A stretch of 64,000 nucleotides of DNA. Source: Acidimicrobiia bacterium (GTDB lineage Bacteria; Actinomycetota; Acidimicrobiia; Spongiisociales; Spongiisociaceae). The translations under genes were made by a program, and so were the position numbers. A model generated the notes under the pieces. That model worked only from the letters and a program-made list of their open reading frames with translations, searched no databases and was not told where the DNA came from. Location of the stretch: contig WTGI01000030.1 in NCBI GenBank assembly GCA_011523635.1, forward strand, positions 1 to 64,000, in the 5' to 3' direction. Positions 24,166 through 31,835 of this stretch are shown here, in pieces. Position 1 is the stretch's first letter. Each line of letters begins with the position of its first letter.

Positions 24166-25929
24166 ATGGGTAATTCTTGGATGGGGCCAGAGGTGGCCGA
24201 ACTTACCGAGCAGTACATGGCCCGCAAGATCGGGCGGCGCCAGTTCATGAAGCGTATGGGTGTTGCCGGCGTGGGCGTAGCGGCCGCGGCATCGATCCTG
24301 GCCGCATGTGGTGAGGACGAGCCCGAACCTGTCGCAACCACCGCCGCCCCCACCACCGCCGCCCCCACCACGACAGAAGCGGTGATGACGGGCCCGGTTG
24401 CAGGCGGCACGTTGCGGGAGGGTTACAACCGGGACGTCTCTAAGCACGATCCGGCGACCACCAACTGGTACGACCCGGCCTTCTTCGCCATCTACGAGGC
24501 GATCCTGTCGAACGATCCGAGCGGCGCCACCGTTCCCCAGTTCGCATCGGGATTCTCCGCCGCGGATGATGGCCTCGAGTACCGGTTCACGATTCCGGAG
24601 GGCAAGCTGTCGCACTCAGGCGGGACGATCAACGCCGAGATGGTGGCCGAGTTCTACCGGTCCATCCAGACGTACAGCTTCATCGCCGGCCTGGCAGCGC
24701 CGGTCGACACCTACGAGGCGGACGGCAACGATGTCGTGATGAAGATGAAGAACCCGTGGGTGGGGGCCCTCGGCCCGCACAAGACCGGGTATTGGCGGAT
24801 CGTCAACATCAACACCTGGAAGGAGCACTCGCTCACGGCCGATGGCGAGCTCAACGCCGCCTCGACCTACGGTACCGAGTTGGCTGACGGCACCGGTCCC
24901 TTCACCCACGAGGAATGGGTACCGGGGAGCCATGTGCTGGTCAAGCGCTGGGACGACTATCCCGGTTCCCAGACCCCGTTCTTCGAGAACAAGGGTCCGG
25001 CCCACCTGGACGCCATCCGGTGGACGGTCATCACCGAAGCCGGCCAGCGGGCCACCCAGCTCGAGAACGGCGACATCGACACGCTGATCAACCCGGCCCA
25101 CCAGGACATCGGGCGCCTCGAGTCCAACTCGGACCTGACGGTGATCCGGCATCCCGAGTGGTCGGGGTATCACCTGGCGATGAACCGTGACTATCCGGAG
25201 TACTTCGGAGACCGGCTGACCCGCCAGGGCCTGTCCCACGCGTTGGACCGCGAGGGCATGGTCCAGGCCATCCTGTTCGGCAACGGCGCCGCGACCTACG
25301 GTCCGTTCCCCACCACCGACCGGAACTACGAGTCGGCCGTGGAGCAGTTCAACCAGTTCGACCTCGACCTGGCCAACCAGAAGCTGGACCGGGCCGGATG
25401 GACGATGGGCAGCGACGGTGTCCGGGAGCGCGAAGGCGTCAGGTTCGAGTTCCGCTATCTCGTCGAGGACGAGACCGTGCAGAAGTCGGTGGCCGAAGCG
25501 GTACAGGCCCAGTTCGCCAACGTCGGCGTCCAGGCCAACCTCGACGTGGTCGACCGAGCGCTCGCCTTCGAGCAGCAGAGCGGCCCCGGTCGGGATTCGG
25601 TCGAGATGTCGCTCTTCTTCTGGCTCTGGCCGATCCCGCTGGACGTGCTGATCCTCTTCGGTGGATCGCAGTTCATCCCCGTGCCGAACTTCTCGCACGC
25701 CGTGGAGCCGCGGGTCGACGATGCCATCGCCAGCTGGCAGAACTCTGCCACGGAGTCGCAGGCGCAGGCGGCGGCTTCCCAGTTCCAGCTCGCCTGGGCG
25801 GAGGAGCTTCCGTACATCCCGCTGATGAACCAGAACGCCACGTTCGTACACAACAACAAGGTGCACGGATGGCAGCCCTTCGTGTGGAACCTGTACCCGT
25901 ACTACAACGACACCTGGATCGAGGCCTAA
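24166..25929 (+). CDS. Peptide/nickel-type ABC transporter substrate-binding lipoprotein
   Basis: Family 5 solute-binding protein, 587 aa. The N-terminus has a twin-arginine motif GRRQFMKRMGVAG and lipobox ILAAC, so it is probably exported folded by Tat and lipid-anchored. A Thr/Ala/Pro linker (TTAAPTTAAPTTTEA) precedes the mature domain with GGTLREGYNRDVSKHDPAT and LSHALDREGMVQAI. Start ATG has AAGGAGG ten bases before it. It leads the transporter operon and is followed by a hairpin terminator that would set its level above the permeases. Confidence 0.93.
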   Translation: MGNSWMGPEVAELTEQYMARKIGRRQFMKRMGVAGVGVAAAASILAACGEDEPEPVATTAAPTTAAPTTTEAVMTGPVAGGTLREGYNRDVSKHDPATTNWYDPAFFAIYEAILSNDPSGATVPQFASGFSAADDGLEYRFTIPEGKLSHSGGTINAEMVAEFYRSIQTYSFIAGLAAPVDTYEADGNDVVMKMKNPWVGALGPHKTGYWRIVNINTWKEHSLTADGELNAASTYGTELADGTGPFTHEEWVPGSHVLVKRWDDYPGSQTPFFENKGPAHLDAIRWTVITEAGQRATQLENGDIDTLINPAHQDIGRLESNSDLTVIRHPEWSGYHLAMNRDYPEYFGDRLTRQGLSHALDREGMVQAILFGNGAATYGPFPTTDRNYESAVEQFNQFDLDLANQKLDRAGWTMGSDGVREREGVRFEFRYLVEDETVQKSVAEAVQAQFANVGVQANLDVVDRALAFEQQSGPGRDSVEMSLFFWLWPIPLDVLILFGGSQFIPVPNFSHAVEPRVDDAIASWQNSATESQAQAAASQFQLAWAEELPYIPLMNQNATFVHNNKVHGWQPFVWNLYPYYNDTWIEA

Positions 25930-25964
25930 GGTTCTGGACGAGCCTTGCCGGTATTCGGATCCGG

Positions 25965-25992
25965 AAAGGGCCGCGCTCCGGCGCGGCCCTTT
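25965..25992 (+). terminator. Rho-independent-type hairpin between binding protein and permease
   Basis: A perfect 11-bp stem AAAGGGCCGCG/CGCGGCCCTTT with a 6-base loop follows the binding-protein stop by 35 bases. It ends in TTTCTCG, a short T-run, so termination is probably partial. Downstream permease genes would then be read-through transcribed at lower level. Confidence 0.7.
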
Positions 25993-26011
25993 CTCGTAGG
26001 AGGGTCCGGCC

Positions 26012-26938
26012 TTGAGACGGCTGGTAGCCCGTTCCGCCTACATGCTGGTGATCGTGGCGGTCTCGTCGGTGGCGGTCTTCTATGCCATTCGGCTCTCGGG
26101 AGGGGATGCGGTGGCTGCCGTCATCCAGCCCGGCTCGGCCTCGCTGGAGGCGCGCGAGCAGCTCCGGGAGCTGTGGGGACTGAACCTTCCCATCCACGAG
26201 CAGTACTTCGACTACATGGGCCGGTTGCTCCGAGGGGATCTGGGCAACTCCCTGACCAACAGCTCGCCCATTTCGGACATGCTGATAATCCACGGTCGGC
26301 ACAGCCTGATTCTCGGGGCGGCCGCCCTGCTGATCGTCTTCGGCCTCGGCATCCCGCTGGGGATCCTGGCCTCCCTGCGCCGCAACGGCGTGGTGGACGC
26401 GTCGATCATGACCTTCTCGGTGGGTGGCATGGCGATCCCCAACTTCTGGCTGGCGCTGCTGGCTGTCTGGCTGTTCGCCTCCACCCTCCACTGGCTCCCC
26501 TCCGCCGGCTGCTGCGGTCCCAAACAGCTGGTGATGCCCGCGTTCGTGCTGGCCGCAGAGGGACTGGCGCTGACCGTCCGGATGACCCGCTCGGCCATGC
26601 TGGAGAATCTGGACCGCGACTTCGTCCGGACCCTCCGCTCGGGCGGGCTGTCCGAGATACGGGTGATCGGGCGGCACGTGCTGCGAAACGCCCTGGTCCC
26701 CCTGGTATCGCTGGCCGGTCTGCGGATCGGGCAGATCGTGGGCTATGCCCTGGTTGTCGAGACCATATTCGGTTGGCCCGGCCTGGGGCAGGTGCTGGTC
26801 AACGCGGTCCTGAGGCGGGACTACCCGGTGGCGCAGTTCTTCTCGCTGGTGCTGGTGACCCTGGTGATCCTGGGCAACTGGGCGGCGGATCTGGGCTACC
26901 AGTTCGCCAACCCGCGCCTGCGGACGGCCCGATCTTGA
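26012..26938 (+). CDS. ABC transporter permease, DppB/OppB-type (first copy)
   Basis: Inner-membrane permease of 308 aa with about six helices. N-terminal YMLVIVAVSSVAVFYAIRLSGG and the EAA loop AMLENLDRDFVRTLRSGGLSE with IGRHVLRNALVPLVSL are typical. The start is TTG, supported by AGGAGG eight bases upstream. The C-terminal half is near-identical to the second DppB-type gene at 27.9 kb. Substrate from the family: di/oligopeptides, glutathione, nickel or sugars. Confidence 0.92.
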   Translation: MRRLVARSAYMLVIVAVSSVAVFYAIRLSGGDAVAAVIQPGSASLEAREQLRELWGLNLPIHEQYFDYMGRLLRGDLGNSLTNSSPISDMLIIHGRHSLILGAAALLIVFGLGIPLGILASLRRNGVVDASIMTFSVGGMAIPNFWLALLAVWLFASTLHWLPSAGCCGPKQLVMPAFVLAAEGLALTVRMTRSAMLENLDRDFVRTLRSGGLSEIRVIGRHVLRNALVPLVSLAGLRIGQIVGYALVVETIFGWPGLGQVLVNAVLRRDYPVAQFFSLVLVTLVILGNWAADLGYQFANPRLRTARS

Positions 26939-26968
26939 AACGTATGATGGGACACCGAGGAATGGACG

Positions 26969-27931
26969 ATGGCTGACGGGACCCGGACCCATCTGGAAAC
27001 TTGGAACCTGCAGCTCGCCGAGTTCGAGGAGAGTCAGCGGGTAGGACCGGTGCGCGCCGCCCTCGGTCGCATGCGGCGCAACAAGCTCCTCCTGCTGGGA
27101 TCGGTGCTCGGGCTGGCCGTTCTCGGCACCGGGCTGTTCGGTCCGATCATCTCGGGCGCCGACCCCACCTACCAGAGCTTTTCCGCCACTCTGCTACCCC
27201 CGGGCAGCGAGGGCCATCTACTCGGGACTGATCACCTGGGCCGTGACCTGGCGGTGCGGGTGTTCATCGGCATCCGGGTCAGCCTGCTGGTGGCGGCGGG
27301 AGTGACTGTGCTCTCCCTGGCGCTGGGCCTGGTGCTTGGTATGTTCGGCGGGTTCCTCGGCGGCTGGAAAGATCGAATGATCAGGGGAACGGTGGACTTC
27401 GTGTGGGGTTTCCCCCTGATCCTGGTGGCGGTGCTCTTCGCCGGTGGTCTGGGGGAAGGCCTCTTTCCGGTGATCCTGGCGGTTGGCCTGGTCAACACCG
27501 CCGCCATTGCCCGGGTGGTCCGCGGCGAAGTGCTGGCTCTCAGCGAGCGAGAGTTCGTGGAGGCGGCCCGGGCGGGCGGGCTTTCGACCTCCCGCATCAT
27601 GTGGCGTCACCTATTCCCCAACATCCTGGCCCCGGCTCTGGTGCTGGCCTCCTACTACGTAGCGGTAGCGATCATCGCCGAGGCGGCCCTTTCCTTCATC
27701 GGGCTGGGGGCCCAGCCTCCCACCCCCAGTCTCGGGGGCATGGTTTCCGACGGCCGCAACTACCTACAGCACAACGTGCCCGAGCTCGGACAGGTCGGTC
27801 ATTGGGGCGCCACCATTCCCGGGATCACCATCTTGCTGCTGGTGCTGGCCGTGTCGCTGATCGGCGACGGTTTGCGGGACGTGTTCGACCCCAGGCTCCG
27901 GCACGAGGCCAAGGGGGTCGACGAGGAATGA
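26969..27931 (+). CDS. ABC transporter permease, DppC/OppC-type
   Basis: A 320 aa DppC-like permease with an N-terminal OppC_N helix (RRNKLLLLGSVLGLAVLGTGLFG), HLLGTDHLGRDLAVRVFIGIRVSL, and EAA loop EFVEAARAGGLSTSRIMWRHLFPNI. Its stop overlaps the ATG of the next permease by four bases. The strict alternation B-C-B is unusual: it may pair with either neighbour. Confidence 0.92.
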   Translation: MADGTRTHLETWNLQLAEFEESQRVGPVRAALGRMRRNKLLLLGSVLGLAVLGTGLFGPIISGADPTYQSFSATLLPPGSEGHLLGTDHLGRDLAVRVFIGIRVSLLVAAGVTVLSLALGLVLGMFGGFLGGWKDRMIRGTVDFVWGFPLILVAVLFAGGLGEGLFPVILAVGLVNTAAIARVVRGEVLALSEREFVEAARAGGLSTSRIMWRHLFPNILAPALVLASYYVAVAIIAEAALSFIGLGAQPPTPSLGGMVSDGRNYLQHNVPELGQVGHWGATIPGITILLLVLAVSLIGDGLRDVFDPRLRHEAKGVDEE

Positions 27932-28845
27932 AACGGGTACTGGCCCGCACCGTGTACATGGTGATCGTCCTGGTGCTGTCCTCGATCGCCGTGTTCTACG
28001 CCATCCGGCTGTCCGGCGGCGACGCGGTGGCGGCCCGGGTCCCGGCGTCGGCCTCGGCGGAGGAACGGGAGGCGGTCCGGGAGCAGCTCGGCCTCAATGA
28101 CCCGTTCCACGAGCAGTACTTCGACTACATGGGCCGGCTGTTCACCGGCGATCTGGGCAACTCCCTCACCAACAACGCCGAGATCGGGAAGCTGATCACC
28201 GAGCACGGCAAGAACAGCCTCATCCTGGGAGTGGCCGCCTTCGTGCTCGTGTTCGGGGTGGGCATCCCCCTGGGCATGCTGGCCTCGCTGCGCAGGAACT
28301 CGTGGTGGGACGGCGGGATAATGACCTTTTCGGTCGCCGGGATGGCCGTTCCCAACTTCTGGCTGGCGCTGCTGGCCGTGTGGCTGTTCGCGTCCGTGCT
28401 GGGATGGCTCCCCTCCGCCGGCTGCTGCGGCCCTAAGCAACTGGTGCTGCCCGCGGTGGTGCTGGCGATGGAAGGCATGGCGCTGACCGTTCGGATGACC
28501 CGTTCGGCCATGCTGGAGAACCTCAACCAGGACTTCGTCAGGACCCTCCGGTCGGGCGGCCTTTCGGAGTCGAAGGTCATCGGTCGCCACGTCTTCCGCA
28601 ACGCGCTGGTCCCGATCGTGTCGCTGGCAGGTCTGCGGATCGGGCAGATCGTGGGCTATGCGCTGGTCGTGGAGACCATATTCGGTTGGCCCGGCCTGGG
28701 GCAGGTGCTGGTCAACGCCGTGCTCAGACGGGATTATCCGGTGGCGCAGTTCTTCTCGCTGGTGCTGATCACCATCGTCCTGCTGTCCAATTGGCTGGCC
28801 GATGTCGGATACACGGTCGTCAACCCCCGCCTGCGGAGAAGCTGA
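27928..28845 (+). CDS. ABC transporter permease, DppB/OppB-type (second copy)
   Basis: A 305 aa paralogue of the first permease. The same blocks recur: VFYAIRLSGGDAVAA, FHEQYFDYMGRL, AMLENLNQDFVRTLRSGGLSE and IGQIVGYALVVETIFGWPG. Long stretches of the DNA are also shared, especially in the last third, suggesting a fairly recent duplication or gene conversion. The ATG overlaps the DppC stop (ATGA). The N-terminal differences (residues 45-75) may separate their partners. Confidence 0.92.
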   Translation: MKRVLARTVYMVIVLVLSSIAVFYAIRLSGGDAVAARVPASASAEEREAVREQLGLNDPFHEQYFDYMGRLFTGDLGNSLTNNAEIGKLITEHGKNSLILGVAAFVLVFGVGIPLGMLASLRRNSWWDGGIMTFSVAGMAVPNFWLALLAVWLFASVLGWLPSAGCCGPKQLVLPAVVLAMEGMALTVRMTRSAMLENLNQDFVRTLRSGGLSESKVIGRHVFRNALVPIVSLAGLRIGQIVGYALVVETIFGWPGLGQVLVNAVLRRDYPVAQFFSLVLITIVLLSNWLADVGYTVVNPRLRRS

Positions 28846-28846
28846 G

Positions 28847-29878
28847 ATGGCAACCATGACCGATCACAGCGGCCGGCCATCCGGTGGCGACCGGCCGGTG
28901 ACTGCCCCGTTGCTCTCGATCGACGGGCTTCGCACCATGGTCAGCACCAGGAGAGAGTCGTTCGACGTGGTGCGGGGCCTGTCGCTCGACATCTACCCCA
29001 ACGAGGTGCTCTGCCTGGTGGGTGAGAGCGGCTGCGGCAAGAGCATCACCGCCCTGTCCATCATGCGCCTGCTGCCCACCCCGCCGGTGCGGGTCCGGGG
29101 AGGGACGATCAGGTTTCGCGGCGAGGATCTGCTGAGCGTGAGCGGCAAGCGGATGCGCAGCATCCGGGCCGATTCCATCTCGATGATCTTCCAGGATCCG
29201 CTCACTTCCCTGGACCCGGTGTTCACGGTGGGAGACGTGATCGTCGAGGTGATCAGAGCTCATCGGGACGTGAGCAAGGAGGAGGCCCGCCGGCTGGCCG
29301 GCGACGCCCTCACCAAGGTGGGCCTGCCCGATCCGATCGCCCAGCTCGATTCGTACCCGCACCAACTCTCGGGAGGCATGCGGCAGCGGGTGATGATCGC
29401 CATGGCCCTGGTGCTCGATCCCGACATCCTGATCGCCGACGAGCCGACCACGGCACTCGATGTGACCGTCCAGGCCCAGATACTCGACCAACTCGTCACT
29501 GAACAGCGGGAACGCAACATGTCCATGCTCCTCATCACCCACGACCTGGCGGTGGTGGCCGCGGTGGCCGACCGGGTGGCGGTCATGTACGCCGGCGAGA
29601 TCGCGGAGCAGGCCCCGGTGGACGAGCTGTTCGAAGACCCGCGCCACCCCTACACCCAGGGCCTACTCCGGGCATTGCCCAAGGTGAGTACCACGCGCCG
29701 GCGCCTGGATCCGATCCCGGGCCTGGTGCCGTCCCTCCAGATGATGCCGCCGGGATGCGCCTTTGCCCCGCGCTGTCCCCATGCTCTGGATCGTTGCTGG
29801 ACCGAACAGCCGGAGTTGGCCGCTGACCCCGACGGCCGGGTCTTCCGGTGCTTCAACCCGCAACCGTTCGCCGGTTGA
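28847..29878 (+). CDS. ABC transporter ATP-binding protein, DppD/OppD-type
   Basis: A 343 aa ATPase. Walker A is VGESGCGKSITA, signature motif QLSGGMRQRVMIAMAL, Walker B DILIADEPTTALD and H-loop LLITHDLAVVA. The C-terminal oligopeptide-transporter extension carries the Cys-rich segment CAFAPRCPHALDRCW. GGAGAAG precedes the ATG. Only one ATPase is in the locus; a DppF partner is not in view, so it may act as a homodimer or use an unlinked partner. Confidence 0.93.
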   Translation: MATMTDHSGRPSGGDRPVTAPLLSIDGLRTMVSTRRESFDVVRGLSLDIYPNEVLCLVGESGCGKSITALSIMRLLPTPPVRVRGGTIRFRGEDLLSVSGKRMRSIRADSISMIFQDPLTSLDPVFTVGDVIVEVIRAHRDVSKEEARRLAGDALTKVGLPDPIAQLDSYPHQLSGGMRQRVMIAMALVLDPDILIADEPTTALDVTVQAQILDQLVTEQRERNMSMLLITHDLAVVAAVADRVAVMYAGEIAEQAPVDELFEDPRHPYTQGLLRALPKVSTTRRRLDPIPGLVPSLQMMPPGCAFAPRCPHALDRCWTEQPELAADPDGRVFRCFNPQPFAG

Positions 29879-30573
29879 TGCCGGCGCCGGTCCCCGTCGC
29901 GATCCGGCTTCCTGACGGGCTAATACTCCGGGGCCACGAGTGGCCGGTGGACGGGCCGGCGGTCGTGTTCCTGCACGACCACGGCGACGACCTCGATGCC
30001 TGGGGTCCGATCACCGCAAGAGTGGCTTCCCACGGGTTCCGGGTAATCAGCCTGGAGCTGAGAGGCCACGGCCTGTCGGACGGCGATGCCGATCCCGGCC
30101 TGGTCGGGCAGGATCTCCCGGCCCTGCTGGGGGAGACGGCCGCCTCGTTCGGCCCCGTGGCGCTGGTCGCCTACGGTCGGGTCACCGAGGCCATGCTGTT
30201 CGTCAACCAGGATCAGGGCGCGCCCGTCCAGGTCATGATCGGCCCATTGCCGGATGCGCCCCGAGAGATCGACTGGCGCACCACCAGCTCCGCCATGCGC
30301 CTGATCGTCAAGGGCGCCCTCAACGAGGAAGTCGAGCACCAGGTCGGCTTCATCTACCCGAGGATGAGAGGCCCCAAGCTCCAGGTGAGCGGCGCCAGCG
30401 ACGCCACCGGCCCGCCGTTGCTGGAGTACCAGCCCCAACTCTTCGAGCACATGGTGACCTTCCTCCGCCGCTACCTGACCGGCCACCACCTAGCCTGGAT
30501 CGCCGACCACACCGACCAGATCCAAGAAGCCCGAGAGGAACGCCTGGCCGCCGAGGCCGGCACCGACGCCTAG
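29878..30573 (+). CDS. Alpha/beta-hydrolase-fold protein lacking the nucleophile serine
   Basis: A 231 aa protein with alpha/beta hydrolase landmarks: VVFLHDHGDDLDAWGPIT and VISLELRGHGLSDGD. At the nucleophile elbow it has VAYGRVTE, with Gly100 where Ser should be and Val102 where Gly should be. It is therefore probably catalytically dead as a hydrolase. Its ATG overlaps the ATPase stop by one base, so it belongs to the transporter operon and may be a binding or scaffold subunit. Its stop TAG shares a CTAG palindrome with the convergent mcrC stop. Confidence 0.75.
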   Translation: MPAPVPVAIRLPDGLILRGHEWPVDGPAVVFLHDHGDDLDAWGPITARVASHGFRVISLELRGHGLSDGDADPGLVGQDLPALLGETAASFGPVALVAYGRVTEAMLFVNQDQGAPVQVMIGPLPDAPREIDWRTTSSAMRLIVKGALNEEVEHQVGFIYPRMRGPKLQVSGASDATGPPLLEYQPQLFEHMVTFLRRYLTGHHLAWIADHTDQIQEAREERLAAEAGTDA

Positions 30574-31835
30574 ACGCCGGCCAGTTGCCGAACCACGGGT
30601 TCTGTGGGGTTCGCCACCCGGAGGGGACCTTGCGGCCGGACCTCTTCCGATCTTCCGGCGATCCAGGTGGCCAGGTCTTCGATCTCGCTCGCAACCTCGG
30701 AGGGTGATCCCCTCAGGTTGAGGGAGCGGACGTGTAGCCGCTTACCCGCGTGGCGTACTGTGACTTCCCTGGCCGGTCTACCGCCATCGGCTTGGCAATA
30801 GATCAGAACACCCTCGGGGAGGTCGAGGGCCGTGGTGTAAGCAAGGAGTTGGTAGTAGTCGGCGCTCCGAGCGACTGCGTCGTCCGTCAGCTTGTATTTG
30901 ATGTCGCCCACGTAGGTGACGGAACCGCTGCGGGAGTGTCGGAACCTCAAGTCGGGCCTGATCCGCACCTTCTTCTCGATGTCCAGGGTGTCATGCGTCT
31001 GGCCTTCTACCACCAGACGGCCCTGCAGGGCGCGGTGGAGGCGCTCGGTGACGAACCTCTCGAACAGGTCGTTCATGTTCACCATGAAGGAGGCAGCCGT
31101 GGTGCCGCCTCGCCGGTCGACCAGAGTCAGGTTGTCGAGCAGCAACCGGGCCAGACCGAGCGCAGGCCGGTAGTGATCGTTCAAACGGGTGTAATGGACG
31201 CGTTGAAGCTCGTCTCCTGAGACAGGCGCGTCCGACACCTCTTCCATTGCCACGAGCTCGCGCATCAGCCGCCGCCGATCCGATGCCTGCACCCCCGCTA
31301 CCCGCAGCGAGCGGCGGATCGCTGCTCTCAAGCCTCGGTTCTCGATGACATCGGAGGTGAACTCCCCGTACCGGCAGGCGACAGGCATGGGCAACCGGGC
31401 GCGTGACAGTTGCCTGCCGAAGTCGATGCGCCCCCTGATCGCCTTCAGATCCTCGTTCCGGTTCCGGTATGACCGGTAGAGGCCTCGGGCGAGTGTCGTC
31501 TCCAGGGTCCGGGCATAGAAGGACACCAGTGATTGGAGCAAGTCGGGGTTGGTCGCATAGTCGAAGTCCTCCCTGCGCCATGCCTTCTTGGGTAGACCGA
31601 CCTCGAGCATCAGGAACAGGTTCTCAAGCCGGATCTTGGGGCGGATCAGGATCTGCATATCGTCCACCACCAGCGTGCCCACGTACTCGCGGGCTGTTAC
31701 GGACCACATCCCTGGGTCGGGATGGGGACTTATGGATAGGTAACCACCGGCCTCAGCGTCCAACCGTCGCGCCCGACGTTCCGAGAGGGCGACAGCAACA
31801 TTGTCGTACTCGAATAACCCTGGAAGGTCGATCAT
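30570..31835 (-). CDS. mcrC: McrC family nuclease subunit of McrBC type IV restriction system
   Basis: The endonuclease partner of the AAA+ GTPase encoded just upstream. The 421 aa protein has McrC-like N-terminal LVVDDMQILIRPKIRLENLF and a central helical part with RGRIDFGRQLSRARLPMPVACRYGEFTSD. A PD-(D/E)xK core follows: RPDLRFRH (Asp near 294), then VGDIKYKL (Asp/Lys near 311-313), and a QLLAYTTALDLPEGVLIY strand-helix. The ATG overlaps the mcrB stop by four bases. Modified-cytosine DNA is the family substrate; the actual target depends on McrB's N-terminus. Confidence 0.9.
   Translation of the reverse strand: MIDLPGLFEYDNVAVALSERRARRLDAEAGGYLSISPHPDPGMWSVTAREYVGTLVVDDMQILIRPKIRLENLFLMLEVGLPKKAWRREDFDYATNPDLLQSLVSFYARTLETTLARGLYRSYRNRNEDLKAIRGRIDFGRQLSRARLPMPVACRYGEFTSDVIENRGLRAAIRRSLRVAGVQASDRRRLMRELVAMEEVSDAPVSGDELQRVHYTRLNDHYRPALGLARLLLDNLTLVDRRGGTTAASFMVNMNDLFERFVTERLHRALQGRLVVEGQTHDTLDIEKKVRIRPDLRFRHSRSGSVTYVGDIKYKLTDDAVARSADYYQLLAYTTALDLPEGVLIYCQADGGRPAREVTVRHAGKRLHVRSLNLRGSPSEVASEIEDLATWIAGRSEEVRPQGPLRVANPTEPVVRQLAGV

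Noticed and set aside
29878-30573. Calling this protein an active esterase
   Set aside because: The nucleophile position is Gly, not Ser, and the elbow consensus is broken.
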